Assembly (NCBI RefSeq): GCF_013409065.1
Contig: NZ_JACBZP010000001.1
Coordinates: 1,736,001 to 1,800,000 of the forward strand
Reading direction: 5' to 3'
DNA: 64,000 nt
From: Spelaeicoccus albus
GTDB taxonomy: Bacteria; Actinomycetota; Actinomycetes; Actinomycetales; Brevibacteriaceae
Shown here: in pieces, positions 8,511-17,563 of the stretch
Layout of the letters: every line of letters starts with the position of its first letter
Numbering within the stretch: the stretch's first letter is position 1
Program-made: the position numbers and the translations under genes
The notes under the pieces: generated by a model
Seen by the model: the letters and a program-made list of their open reading frames with translations, nothing else
Told to the model about the DNA's origin: nothing
Databases searched by the model: none

Positions 8511-9736
8511 CCGAACAGCGCCCGCGCGAACTGGTTGTCGAACTTGCCCCTGGGGTCGAGCTGTTCTCGCAGTGCCAGGAAGTCCGCGAATCGGGGGTAG
8601 AGATCGGCGATTTGCCCTGGGCGGACGTGAAAGGCCTTGCCCAGGTGCGGCCGCGCACCGAATGGCCGAAGCACGTCGTCCAGCGCCGGAAGGACGGCGG
8701 CTACCGCGTCGGCGTCCGGTCTCCACGTGAAGTGAAATGCAGCGCTGTCGCGGCCATGCGCCGGGCTCATCCATTGCCGGTCGGCCGCTACCGTGCGCAC
8801 CTCGCTGACGAAGAGCACGTTCGCCAGGCGAGGGCCGAGCCGTTCAAGTGCCGATATCGCGTCCGGCGCGTATCGCCGGGGCAGCAGGTATTCGGTCTGG
8901 ATCTCCCGGCCACTGCTGGGAGTGAAGTCCGGCCGGAAATGCGGAAGTCGGTAATGCCACGCGCCGGGCACGCCGAGCTGTTCGGTACACCCTTCTGCGG
9001 GCGCACCGGCCACCGGATGCACCGGGATGGAGGCCGCGCGGGCACCGAACGATTCCACGGCGGTAGAACTCACTGATTTCACCCAGAGCCGGCTGAATGC
9101 GTCGCCGGACCAATCGGTCATGAGGCTCACGCTGTACCCCGATGCCATCACGCCGTCGAACGACTCGCAGGCAATTTTCCGGGGCAAATCCAGGAAAACA
9201 TGCTGGCACACGTCGAACGCCGGCACGACGTCCAGCGTCAACCGTGTGACAACGCCGAGCAAGCCCAGATTCACCACCGCTCCAGCCAACTCCGGATCAT
9301 CCGCGCCAATGCGCACCAGATCGCCGTCCGCCGTCACCAAGTCGATGCTGCGGACGGCGTCCGACAACGGTGGCTGCGTGCTCCCGGACCCGTGCGTGCC
9401 GGTTGCGCAGGCTCCCGCCACGGTGACGTGCGGCAGTGACGCCAAGTTGGCAAGCGCGAGTCCGCGCTCGTGCAGCGCTGCCGCCAGTTCGCCGTAGCGC
9501 ACCCCGCCCGAGACGCTCACGGCCCGGCCGACCTCGTCGATCTCGATCTTGGTGCGCATCCGCTCCAACGAAATCTGCACTCCGGACGTGTCCGCGATTC
9601 CATTGAACGAATGCCGCGACCCCAGCGCCTTGACGTGTCGGGCGCCGCGCACCAGTTCACGCAGCGCATCGGGCGTTTCCGGATAGTCGCGCCGGGCGGC
9701 TGCGTACTTCACGGTGCCGCCCCAGTTGGTGTCCAC
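8507..9736 (-). CDS. Alditol/xylitol oxidase-like FAD-linked oxidoreductase
   Basis: A 409-residue cytosolic VAO-family flavoprotein. ALGSRHSFN with His42 matches the covalent FAD-binding histidine loop of AldO-type alditol oxidases; GACATGTHGSG follows, and the C-terminal half resembles the D-arabinono-lactone oxidase domain. These enzymes oxidise xylitol, sorbitol and similar alditols at C1 with O2, giving the aldose and hydrogen peroxide. The GTG at 9734-9736 is preferred because AAGGAGA is 7 bases upstream and the N-terminus TNWGGTVKY aligns with the family; a longer open frame overlaps the divergent gene. It converges with the Gfo/Idh pair and diverges from a kinase gene. Confidence 0.85.
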   Translation of the reverse strand: MDTNWGGTVKYAAARRDYPETPDALRELVRGARHVKALGSRHSFNGIADTSGVQISLERMRTKIEIDEVGRAVSVSGGVRYGELAAALHERGLALANLASLPHVTVAGACATGTHGSGSTQPPLSDAVRSIDLVTADGDLVRIGADDPELAGAVVNLGLLGVVTRLTLDVVPAFDVCQHVFLDLPRKIACESFDGVMASGYSVSLMTDWSGDAFSRLWVKSVSSTAVESFGARAASIPVHPVAGAPAEGCTEQLGVPGAWHYRLPHFRPDFTPSSGREIQTEYLLPRRYAPDAISALERLGPRLANVLFVSEVRTVAADRQWMSPAHGRDSAAFHFTWRPDADAVAAVLPALDDVLRPFGARPHLGKAFHVRPGQIADLYPRFADFLALREQLDPRGKFDNQFARALFG

Positions 9737-9793
9737 AGATAGTCTCCTTGAAGGAAACTGTAGCGTCGAGCGCCGATCAGGAAGGCGGGCAGC

Positions 9794-10441
9794 ATGGCCG
9801 AGCCCGAGCAATTGAACTACGACATCGACGAGCTCGTGCGGCGCGCAAAGGCCATGATCGTTCCGGGCGCCCGGAACATCCTGGGAATCACCGGGGCGCC
9901 GGGATCGGGCAAGTCGACACTTGCTGCCGACCTAGTGGGGCGACTTGGGCCGGACTCGGCCCGACTGGTGGCCATGGACGGATTTCACCTGGCCGACAGC
10001 CTGCTTGCCGAGTTCGGCCGGGCCGAGCGGAAAGGGGCACCCGACACGTTCGACGCGGCCGGATATGCAGTGATGCTCGGCCGCATTCGCCGCGGCGATC
10101 CGGTCGTCGTTCCGGAGTTTCGGCGCGACATCGATGAACCTCTCGCGGCCGCCCGCTACGTGCCCGCCGAAATCCCGCTCGTCGTCACGGAGGGAAATTA
10201 CCTCTTGCTCGAGGGCGAGGGCGAGGGGGAGTGGCGGGCGGCCAGGTCCGCAATCGATACCGTCTGGCATTTGGAGCTGGACGGCGTGGAGCGGCGTCGC
10301 CGGCTCGAGGCACGTCACATCCGGTTCGGTAAATCTCCGGCGGCAGCTCGCGAATGGACAAATGGCAGCGACGAGGCAAATGCCGTGCTGATCGAGGCCG
10401 CTGCCCGTCGAGCGGATCTGATTGTGCACATGCCGCGCTGA
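9794..10441 (+). CDS. Uridine/pantothenate kinase-like P-loop kinase (FrcK-type)
   Basis: A 215-residue P-loop kinase of the nucleoside/nucleotide kinase group. Walker A is GAPGSGKST at residues 34-42, followed by VAMDGFHLADS, the substrate-binding segment, and VVTEGNYLLL before a lid-like region with ERRRRLEARHIRFGKSP. The group includes uridine kinase, bacterial pantothenate kinase and FrcK of fructose-transport loci. Since the divergent gene is an alditol oxidase-like protein, phosphorylation of a sugar product is plausible, but this is inference. GGAAGG lies before the ATG; a strong hairpin follows the stop. Confidence 0.82.
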   Translation: MAEPEQLNYDIDELVRRAKAMIVPGARNILGITGAPGSGKSTLAADLVGRLGPDSARLVAMDGFHLADSLLAEFGRAERKGAPDTFDAAGYAVMLGRIRRGDPVVVPEFRRDIDEPLAAARYVPAEIPLVVTEGNYLLLEGEGEGEWRAARSAIDTVWHLELDGVERRRRLEARHIRFGKSPAAAREWTNGSDEANAVLIEAAARRADLIVHMPR

Positions 10442-10450
10442 AAACACGCG

Positions 10451-10486
10451 CAGGGGCCGGGTCCGCTGGAGCGGGCCCGGCCCCTG
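10451..10486. terminator. Bidirectional intrinsic terminator between kinase and sedolisin genes
   Basis: CAGGGGCCGGGTCCGC and GCGGGCCCGGCCCCTG form a 16-bp stem (one G-T pair) with a TGGA loop. On the minus strand it is followed by CGCGTGTTTT, which suits the end of the sedolisin transcript. Confidence 0.8.
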
Positions 10487-10504
10487 TCAATTGAAACCGG
10501 CGGT

Positions 10505-12412
10505 TCAGCTCATCAACTTGAAGAACTTCCTGCCGTGCGGAGCGCCGACCCCCGTCACGTTGTCGAAGCCGACAGTTGATTGCAGCGTTTGCAGTCCGCG
10601 GTCAAAGGCGATGTATGCGAGACTGCCATCGGCCGCGTGGCCCCATTCGGCGGCGTTGTACTGACGCGGATCGCTCAGAGCCTTCGTCTTGTACAGCTGG
10701 AACAGGCGCGGATTGGCCAGGCCCCAGTGCGAATGGTGCTTGACCTTTGCCAGGCCGACCATGGCGGCCAGCAACGGCGAGGCGAGGCTGGTGCCGCCCC
10801 AACTTTCGTATTTGCCGGTCTGCTTCTTGTAGTTCCCGGTTTGGTAGTCCAAGAAGCCCGTGTACGGATCGGCCAAGGCGGCGGCAGTCGGGATGGCGAG
10901 CTGCTTTACGTCGGTGACCATGTACTGGTAGCCCGGCGCCTTGTTCAGCGTCGACAAGCCGCCGCCGGCGCCGAAGACGAACGTTGCGTTCTTCTTCTTG
11001 CCGTTCGAGCTCTGATCGTCTTCCCAACCGGTCCGCACAACGGTCTTGCCGTGCTTGTTCAAGCCGACCGACGTACCGCCGACCGAGGTGACCCACGGGC
11101 TGTTTGCCGGGGCCGACGACGCCATCGGCTTGTAGCCCAATGCCGAGTAATCGCCGTCATCGCCGGAGGAGGCGAAAATGCTGACGCCGAGCACCGACGC
11201 GGTCTGACCGATCATGTTGAACGTGCGATTTTCGGCTTTGCTCTCGTTGGCTTCGATATCGCCGTAGGAATTGCTGACGGTCGTGACTTCGCCGGACACG
11301 ATGGCCTGGTACAAGGCCGTGTCCAGATCGGCGTTGTATGCGGCAGGTGCGCCCCAGTAGTGAATCGTCGCGTTCGGTGCGACGGCGAACGACGACTGCA
11401 CGTCAAGAATCTGCTCGCCGTACCAGCCACTGTTCGCCTTGACCTTGGCAGGCGTGTGATCGACGTACTGATCCCACTTCGGCGGTTTGAGACCCAGGCC
11501 CTTGAAGTACTTGCGCGTGTCCTTCATGGTCTGCTTCTTGTCGCCCTTTACGCCGTCCTTCGTCTGGGGAACGGTGTTGATGCCGTCATAGGCATCGACG
11601 ATGCCCAGGGTTGGCGACTTCTTTTGCAGCTTCGTCGGAATGCCGTAGATCTTCTTGATGTCGGCCGGACGGTAGCCCGACAAGATCCGGCTCTGATGGT
11701 CGAATTTGGCCTTTTTGCCCTTCGGCTTGGCCTGCTTCCAATACTGCGTACCCTGCTTGGGGGGCTTGGCGGCCGACGGCTGCGACTTGCCGTTGCGGTC
11801 AACATGCTTCGAGACGCGCATGGTGTGCACCGGATTCTGAGTCAAGCCGGTGATGGTGGAGATCAACGGCGCAATCGACGACTTCACGCGTGCGTTCTTC
11901 GTGGCGGTCACGATCTTCTTGCCGTGGTTCGATACGCGCTTGATGGGTGTGCGGAACGCCTTGGCCACGCGCGTGCTCGGTGCCGTGACTTGGATAGCGG
12001 CGCGGTGCGGCAACACCGTGGCGTTCTTGAGCCCCTGTTTGGCCAGGTACTTCTCGACCTTGGCGACACTGGACTTTGTGGGGGCGAACTCCTTTTGGTA
12101 CGTCGACAGCGACACTGAACGGCCGTATTGCGGACTGTCCGGATCGGCGAACGCTGAAGCGAGCTTCGCTAACTTTGCCCGGTGACGCTGCGGCAACCAC
12201 ACTTGAACACGCATTGTGGCTTTCGTCTGCTGGCCGGCGCGTAAATCACGCGGGGACACAGTGCCGTTTTGACTCGGTGCAGCCCACGATGGCGCGGTGC
12301 CGGCGAGCGGAACGTATCCGTCGTCAGATGCGGCAGCTGCCATCGTGGGCCCCATTGTCGAGACGACGAACGCGCCGACGACCGCGGCGGCGAGTTTAGC
12401 CTTCACTCCCAT
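10505..12412 (-). CDS. Secreted S53 (sedolisin-type) serine-carboxyl peptidase
   Basis: A 635-residue pre-pro-protease. Residues 1-28 are a signal peptide ending in an Ala-rich stretch. Residues about 60-210 form the S53 pro-domain (VWLPQRHRAKLAKLASAFAD and QKEFAP). The catalytic residues are visible: Glu333 and Asp337 in YGEQILDVQ, oxyanion Asp418 in SSGDDGDYS and nucleophile Ser542 in GGTSLASP, with the expected spacing. A Lys-rich segment at about 205-265 links pro-domain and enzyme. The ATG at 12410-12412 fits the signal peptide and has GAGGG upstream; a 29-codon longer frame gives a poor leader. Sedolisins usually act at acid pH. The gene stands alone between terminators. Confidence 0.9.
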   Translation of the reverse strand: MGVKAKLAAAVVGAFVVSTMGPTMAAAASDDGYVPLAGTAPSWAAPSQNGTVSPRDLRAGQQTKATMRVQVWLPQRHRAKLAKLASAFADPDSPQYGRSVSLSTYQKEFAPTKSSVAKVEKYLAKQGLKNATVLPHRAAIQVTAPSTRVAKAFRTPIKRVSNHGKKIVTATKNARVKSSIAPLISTITGLTQNPVHTMRVSKHVDRNGKSQPSAAKPPKQGTQYWKQAKPKGKKAKFDHQSRILSGYRPADIKKIYGIPTKLQKKSPTLGIVDAYDGINTVPQTKDGVKGDKKQTMKDTRKYFKGLGLKPPKWDQYVDHTPAKVKANSGWYGEQILDVQSSFAVAPNATIHYWGAPAAYNADLDTALYQAIVSGEVTTVSNSYGDIEANESKAENRTFNMIGQTASVLGVSIFASSGDDGDYSALGYKPMASSAPANSPWVTSVGGTSVGLNKHGKTVVRTGWEDDQSSNGKKKNATFVFGAGGGLSTLNKAPGYQYMVTDVKQLAIPTAAALADPYTGFLDYQTGNYKKQTGKYESWGGTSLASPLLAAMVGLAKVKHHSHWGLANPRLFQLYKTKALSDPRQYNAAEWGHAADGSLAYIAFDRGLQTLQSTVGFDNVTGVGAPHGRKFFKLMS

Positions 12413-12537
12413 GATTGCCCTCAATTCATCGTTGATGCCGACAGAGCGATGCTGCCCGGCCGGTTCGGGTGACTGCTTGGGGTAGGCAGCCGTGTTCATT
12501 ATTGACGGCTGAAAGCTATCTGTGAAGTGCGTAATAG

Positions 12538-12578
12538 GAAAAAAGCGGGAGGCCCGCCTGGTGGGCGGACCTCCCGCT
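12538..12578 (-). terminator. Intrinsic terminator of the hsp20 gene
   Basis: AGCGGGAGGNCCGCC (12544-12558) pairs with GGGCGGACCTCCCGCT (12563-12578); the six A residues at 12539-12544 become a U-run in the minus transcript immediately after the stem. This is a classic Rho-independent terminator directly after the hsp20 stop. Confidence 0.85.
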
Positions 12579-12592
12579 GGAGGAATTGAACT

Positions 12593-13042
12593 TTACGCGT
12601 CGGCGTCGGCGTGCTCGACGCTCGCGACCGGCGTCTCGATGCCGCGTGCCGAACCCTCCGAGACGGCGATCTTGCGCGGCTTGGCCTTCTCGCTGACCGG
12701 GATGATGACGCCCAGCACACCGTTTTCATAGTGCGCGGTGATCTTCTCGGTGTCGACTCCCTGTCCGAGATTGAGCTGGCGCAGGAACGACCGGTTCTGG
12801 CGCTCGCGCACTATCCACTTGGCGCCTTCCGGATTGCCGACGGTTCGCTCGGCGCGGATGCTCAGCAACTGACCATCGACGTCGATGTCCACCGAACCCG
12901 GATCGATTCCGGGAAGTTCGGCGTTCAGGACGTAGTGGTCGCCGTCCCGGTAGAGGTCCATCGGCATTTGCCGTGGCCCGCTACGGGTATCCAGCACTGT
13001 GCCGGCCAAACGGTCCAGTTCGCGGAACGGATCAAAAGTCAT
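12593..13042 (-). CDS. Hsp20/alpha-crystallin family small heat-shock protein
   Basis: A 149-residue ATP-independent holdase. The N-terminus MTFDPFRELDRLAG and the alpha-crystallin domain (about residues 28-125: MDLYRDGDHYVLNAELPG, a DVDGQLLSIRAER strand and ENGVLGVIIPVSE) are typical of the actinobacterial Hsp18/Acr group that binds unfolding proteins in the cytoplasm. AAGGAG lies 8 bases before the ATG at 13042, so an upstream in-frame GTG inside the ribosome site is rejected. An exact HAIR operator 37 bases upstream predicts repression by HspR and heat induction. Transcription ends at a strong intrinsic terminator. Confidence 0.93.
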   Translation of the reverse strand: MTFDPFRELDRLAGTVLDTRSGPRQMPMDLYRDGDHYVLNAELPGIDPGSVDIDVDGQLLSIRAERTVGNPEGAKWIVRERQNRSFLRQLNLGQGVDTEKITAHYENGVLGVIIPVSEKAKPRKIAVSEGSARGIETPVASVEHADADA

Positions 13043-13078
13043 GTCGTTCACTCCTTAGAGTTCGTACTGCTGAATAAT

Positions 13079-13099
13079 CTTGAGTTTAACACACTCAAG
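13079..13099. promoter_or_regulatory. HAIR element (HspR-binding inverted repeat)
   Basis: CTTGAGT-N7-ACTCAAG, matching the published HAIR consensus at all 14 defined positions. It is placed 37 bases before the hsp20 start and 122 bases before the divergent SNF2 start, so HspR bound here could act on both promoters. Confidence 0.92.
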
Positions 13100-13220
13100 T
13101 AATCTGATGCCAGTTGTAACCACGGGGCTGTCGGTGCTATTCCCGTGCACTGATTTCGGCGGCTGTCGGTCCGCGGCGATATCGTTGCCCGAGGAAACGG
13201 CGATCGTGGGTGGGGGTGCA

Positions 13221-16200
13221 ATGGACTTCGGAATGATCGCTCGGCTGCTGGGCCGCGAGACGGCCGAGCGCGGTCTGCGGTATGCGGAACAAAATCGCGT
13301 GACCGAAGTGAAATGGGACGACGACCGTCTCGTGTTGCGCTCGCTGGTGAAGGGTACGGAGGCAAAGCCGTATCGGGCCATGGCCAAATTCAACGCTCGC
13401 GCCGGCGGCCCGCTCGAATACAACTTCGGTCATTGCAGCTGTCCCGTCACTATCAACTGCAAGCACGTGGCAGCCATGCTCTTCGACACGAGTGACTACT
13501 ACGAAGCCGGGTACAACGGCATGCCTGCGGAGTTGCATGCGCAATCCTCGCCGGCCTCGGCCGACCCCGCCCCGTGGGAACGCCGTCCCGAAGCCGCCCG
13601 GCGCGAAGCAGCCCGACACGAAGCAGCCCAGCCCGAGTCGGCCCAGCCCGAAAAGGCAATCTCGTGGCGGCAGGCGCTCGACAGCCTGCTCGCCCCGAGC
13701 ACGGCCACCACCGTGCCGTTGGCACTGCAGTTCGAGCTTGTCGAACGTCCGGGCAACCGGTGGCGGCGCAGCAGCGAACCGGTGCCGCGGTGGCGGCTCG
13801 GTGTGCGTCCGGCCCGGAAGGGCGACGCCGGCCGGTGGGTCGTCGGCGGAGTGTCGTGGCGCGAGCTGAACTATTACGGAGGCTCGGCGAATTACCGGCC
13901 GGACCACTTCCGCTGGTTCACCGAGTTCTACGCCTTGTTCAAATCGCAAGCCAGCGTCTACTACCCCAACGAACAACGCTTGTTCCTTGACGACTTCGCC
14001 AACCCCAAACTGTGGCAGATGCTCGCCGAAGCAGCCGAGATCGGCGTCGAACTCATCAGCACAAAGTCCAGGGGGTCCGTGACGGTCCACGAGCCCACCG
14101 CCCCGACCTTCGATATCAGACGCGGCGCCGAGCTGACGGTGTCGCCGACAGTCATGATGGCCGGTGCGCCGGTGGCGCCCGACCGGCTCGGATTCATCGG
14201 CGGTACGGCGCACGGAATCTATACGTGGCAGCCGGACAACGCCGCGCAAATCGAAGTTGCTCCGCTGAGCAATCCCATCTCGTCCGACGTCATGTCGCTC
14301 TTGCTCACCGGGGCAGCACTCCGCGTCCCGCCCGACGATGAGCCGGATTTCGCGACCCGTTATTACCCCGTCTTGTCGCAGCGGCTCGACGTCATCAGCA
14401 GCGACGATTCGTATCAGGCTCCGGACGTCGTCCTTCCGGTGCTCCTGCTTGAAGCGGCTTACGTCGACAGCCGGAAACTCGAGCTGAACTGGAGCTGGAT
14501 CTACTCGGGCGACGTGAAGAAATCACTGCGGCCGAGGCCGGGCGAATTCCGGATGACCGACTTCGAACAATCCGTCCTCGGATCGCTGCCGATCCCGTCC
14601 GAGAAGCTCGTCCCCGAACAAACGCTCACCGGCACCCACGCCATCGACTTCACCCGCGACGTCCTGGACAAGCTCATCGACCTCGAGCACGTGCGCGTCG
14701 AGATCACCGGCGAGCGGCCCGACTACCACCCGGCCGAAAGTGCCCCGCTCGTGCACGTCGAGCAAAAGACCGAAGCGGAAGACGGAGACTGGCTCGATCT
14801 GACCGTCACGGTGTCCATTGACGGCGAGATCGTTGCCTTCGCCTCGCTCTTCGAAGCCCTGTCGGCCAGACGCCATAATTTCATCTTGCCCAGCGGTAAA
14901 TACTTCCCGCTGAACGTCCCCGAACTTGCGCGGCTGCGCGAACTAATCGACGAAGCCGCCACGTTGGAAGACCAACCACCGGACGGCATGCGGATCAGCA
15001 AATTCCAGGCCGGGCTCTGGGAAGAATTTGAAAAACTGGGCATCATCGAACAGCAGACTTCCGTATGGCGTGATTCGCTGAAACAGCTGGCCGGCATGAC
15101 GGACATGCCCGAGGCGGCGGTTCCGGACGGTCTGGACGCCACGCTGCGTCCCTATCAGCTCGAGGGATTCCGTTGGCTTGCCATGCTGTGGCGCTACCGG
15201 CTCGGAGGCGTGCTGGCCGATGATATGGGTCTCGGTAAAACGCTCCAAGCGCTCGCGCTTATCCAACATGCCAAATCCACGTCCGCCGAAGCCCGACCGT
15301 TCCTCGTGGCCGCACCCACTTCGGTGGTGTCCGGCTGGGCATCGGAAGCGGAGAAATTCACCCCCGGCCTTCGCGTCGTCGCAATCGGGGAGACGTCGAC
15401 GAAGCGTGGCTCGTCTCTGGCGGACCTGATTCGCGGCGCCGATGTAGTCGTCACGTCGTACACGCTCTTTCGGCTCGACTTCGATGAATACCGTGCCGAA
15501 GACTGGGCGGGCCTCATCCTCGATGAAGCGCAAGCGGCCAAGAATCATCAAGCGCGTCTTTATCAATGCGCGCGCCGCCTCGATACCCGGTTCAAAATTG
15601 CGATCACCGGCACCCCCATGGAGAACAACTTGATGGAGTTGTGGTCGATCTTTTCCATCGTCGCCCCCGGCCTACTCCCGGGAAACAAGGACTTCGCCCA
15701 CTACTACCGCAGGGCAATCGAGAAGAACGGCGACGCCGAGCGGCTGGCCCGGTTGCGCAGGCGGATCCGGCCGTTCATCATGCGCCGCCGGAAGCAGCAA
15801 GTCGTCACGGACCTTCCCGAAAAGCAAGAACAGGTCATTGAACTCGACCTCGACACGGCCCATCGGCGCCTTTATCAAACGCACCTGCAGCGCGAACGCA
15901 AAAAGGTGCTCGGCCTGATCGCCGATATGGACAAGAACCGGGTAGCCATCTTCCGGTCGCTGACGTTACTGCGGCAGCTGAGCCTGGCGCCCGTCCTGAT
16001 CGACGACGACCACGCCGGGGTGCCGTCCGCCAAGATCGACGCCCTGCTCGAGCAATTGGGCGATCTCGCCGCCGAAGGGCATCGCGCCCTCGTGTTCAGC
16101 CAGTTCACCGGGTTTCTCGGGCTCATCAAGTCTCGTCTCGAAGCCGAAGGCATTGCGTACAGCTACCTGTCCGGCAGCACCCGGAACCGAAAGACCGTCA

Positions 16201-16532
16201 TCGACGGGTTCAAGAACGGCGATAACCCCGTCTTCCTCATCAGCCTCAAGGCCGGCGGCGTCGGCCTCAACCTCACCGAAGCCGATTACTGCTTCATCAT
16301 GGATCCCTGGTGGAATCCGGCCACCGAAGCGCAAGCCGTCGACCGCACGCACCGGATCGGCCAGACCAAGAACGTCATGGTCTACCGTCTCGTCGCCTCC
16401 GACACCATCGAAGACAAGGTGATGGAGCTCAAGGAACGCAAGGCCAAGCTGTTCGCCGGCGTGCTCGACGACGGCGAGTTCCTGTCGAACAAGCTAACTG
16501 CGGACGACGTGCGCGGGCTGTTCGAGGGCTGA
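13221..16532 (+). CDS. SWIM zinc-finger and SNF2-family DNA helicase/translocase
   Basis: A protein of about 1103 residues. Residues about 70-95 hold a SWIM zinc finger (CSCPVTINCKHVAAML, a CxC...CxH pattern). A middle region of unclear fold contains an Arg/Ala/Glu-rich linker near 115-150. The SNF2 ATPase occupies about 640-1090: DDMGLGKT (Walker A), LDEAQAAKNH (DEAQ box), ITGTPMENN (motif III), and the C-terminal helicase half with VFSQFTGFL, KAGGVGLNLTEAD and DRTHRIGQTKNV. It is probably a DNA-repair or chromatin-remodelling translocase; the exact role in bacteria is unknown. The ATG at 13221 follows GGGTGGGGG; upstream in-frame starts run into the HAIR element. Confidence 0.88.
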   Translation: MDFGMIARLLGRETAERGLRYAEQNRVTEVKWDDDRLVLRSLVKGTEAKPYRAMAKFNARAGGPLEYNFGHCSCPVTINCKHVAAMLFDTSDYYEAGYNGMPAELHAQSSPASADPAPWERRPEAARREAARHEAAQPESAQPEKAISWRQALDSLLAPSTATTVPLALQFELVERPGNRWRRSSEPVPRWRLGVRPARKGDAGRWVVGGVSWRELNYYGGSANYRPDHFRWFTEFYALFKSQASVYYPNEQRLFLDDFANPKLWQMLAEAAEIGVELISTKSRGSVTVHEPTAPTFDIRRGAELTVSPTVMMAGAPVAPDRLGFIGGTAHGIYTWQPDNAAQIEVAPLSNPISSDVMSLLLTGAALRVPPDDEPDFATRYYPVLSQRLDVISSDDSYQAPDVVLPVLLLEAAYVDSRKLELNWSWIYSGDVKKSLRPRPGEFRMTDFEQSVLGSLPIPSEKLVPEQTLTGTHAIDFTRDVLDKLIDLEHVRVEITGERPDYHPAESAPLVHVEQKTEAEDGDWLDLTVTVSIDGEIVAFASLFEALSARRHNFILPSGKYFPLNVPELARLRELIDEAATLEDQPPDGMRISKFQAGLWEEFEKLGIIEQQTSVWRDSLKQLAGMTDMPEAAVPDGLDATLRPYQLEGFRWLAMLWRYRLGGVLADDMGLGKTLQALALIQHAKSTSAEARPFLVAAPTSVVSGWASEAEKFTPGLRVVAIGETSTKRGSSLADLIRGADVVVTSYTLFRLDFDEYRAEDWAGLILDEAQAAKNHQARLYQCARRLDTRFKIAITGTPMENNLMELWSIFSIVAPGLLPGNKDFAHYYRRAIEKNGDAERLARLRRRIRPFIMRRRKQQVVTDLPEKQEQVIELDLDTAHRRLYQTHLQRERKKVLGLIADMDKNRVAIFRSLTLLRQLSLAPVLIDDDHAGVPSAKIDALLEQLGDLAAEGHRALVFSQFTGFLGLIKSRLEAEGIAYSYLSGSTRNRKTVIDGFKNGDNPVFLISLKAGGVGLNLTEADYCFIMDPWWNPATEAQAVDRTHRIGQTKNVMVYRLVASDTIEDKVMELKERKAKLFAGVLDDGEFLSNKLTADDVRGLFEG

Positions 16533-16548
16533 ATCGTCGCGGTACCCG

Positions 16549-16578
16549 GGCTCTTGCCGTCAACCGCGTTCAAGAGCC
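16549..16578. terminator. Hairpin between convergent SNF2 and murQ genes
   Basis: GGCTCTTG (16549-16556) pairs with CAAGAGCC (16571-16578) around a 14-base loop that includes the murQ stop codon. There is no T-run, so terminator function is only likely from position. Confidence 0.45.
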
Positions 16579-17492
16579 GTTCGGAGATTCCCGCCGGCCC
16601 TGTCGAGAGCGGCCCGGGCAGCGGGAGCATCGAGCCCGCCCAGCGTCATGGCAATAGCGAGCTTGACCGAACCGCCGGCCCGTCCGAGCACCTCGGACGC
16701 CGAAGCGGCGTCCACCCCCGTGACCTCCATGACGGTGCGTTCCGACCGGGCGCGCAACTTGGCGTTCGTCGCCTGCAAGTCGACCATGACGGTGCCGTAC
16801 GTTTTTCCCAGCTTGACCATGGTGAGGGTGCTGAGCATGTTCAACACGAGTTTTTGCGCGGTGCCGGCCTTGAGCCTCGTCGAGCCTGCCACGAACTCGG
16901 GTCCCACGACGACTTCGATGCCGATATCGGCGTTCGCCGACAGCACGGCGCCCGGATTCGATGCCACGCCGACCGTCAACGCACCGACCGACCGGGCGAA
17001 TTCGAGCGCCGCCGTCACGTACGGGGTGCGACCGGACGCCGACAGACCGACAACGGCGTCACGCTCGGTCAGCCCCAAAGCACGTAGATCGTCGGCGCCG
17101 GCAGCCGTGTCGTCTTCGGAATTCTCGACGGCGGTTCGGACGGCCCGATCGCCGCCCGCAATGACGCCGACCACCAGCTCCGGATCGGTGCCGAAAGTCG
17201 GCGGGCACTCGCTGGCGTCGAGGATCCCAAGACGCCCGGGAGTTCCGGCGCCCACATAGATGAGCCGGCCACCGCGTCGCATTCGCGCGGTGATGCCGTC
17301 GACGGCGTCCGCAATCCGGTCGGCCGCGACCGCGACGGCCGCCGGCACAGCGGAGTCCCGTTCGTTCATGGCCCGCACCATGTCGATTGTCGGCCACGTG
17401 TCCACGTCGGCCAGGTCGGCATCAATGCGTTCGGTCGAGAAGCTGAAGAGTTGGGAACGGAGGGCGTCGTTATCGGCTGGAGTCACGGTCAA
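16560..17492 (-). CDS. murQ: N-acetylmuramic acid 6-phosphate etherase
   Basis: A 310-residue SIS-fold enzyme that removes D-lactate from MurNAc 6-phosphate to give GlcNAc 6-phosphate in cell-wall recycling. YVGAGTPGRLGILDASECPPTFG (residues about 79-101) carries the sugar-phosphate loop and Glu95; the later ENSEDD segment supplies the second acidic residue. The loop reads GTPGRLG where Escherichia coli has GTSGRLG. VGLSASGRTPYV and KAGTAQKLVLNMLST complete the SIS signature. It diverges from a BadF-type amino-sugar kinase that could supply or use its substrate. No PTS gene for MurNAc is adjacent. Confidence 0.92.
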   Translation of the reverse strand: MTVTPADNDALRSQLFSFSTERIDADLADVDTWPTIDMVRAMNERDSAVPAAVAVAADRIADAVDGITARMRRGGRLIYVGAGTPGRLGILDASECPPTFGTDPELVVGVIAGGDRAVRTAVENSEDDTAAGADDLRALGLTERDAVVGLSASGRTPYVTAALEFARSVGALTVGVASNPGAVLSANADIGIEVVVGPEFVAGSTRLKAGTAQKLVLNMLSTLTMVKLGKTYGTVMVDLQATNAKLRARSERTVMEVTGVDAASASEVLGRAGGSVKLAIAMTLGGLDAPAARAALDRAGGNLRTALERG

Positions 17493-17563
17493 AGAACATC
17501 ACCGAGCACCGGGGCAGTCAATCCGGCCTGCCGATAGAGTCGTGGCCACGGGAAAGGAATCAC

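Noticed and set aside
7137-8774. 545-codon open frame on the minus strand over the Gfo/Idh genes
   Set aside because: It is a shadow of high-GC codon use: Arg/Gly-rich, no motif, no ribosome site, and fully opposite to two well-supported genes.
13080-13220. A longer SNF2 protein starting inside the HAIR element
   Set aside because: The added 47 residues show no SWIM-SNF2 similarity, there is no ribosome site, and the first codon lies within the operator.
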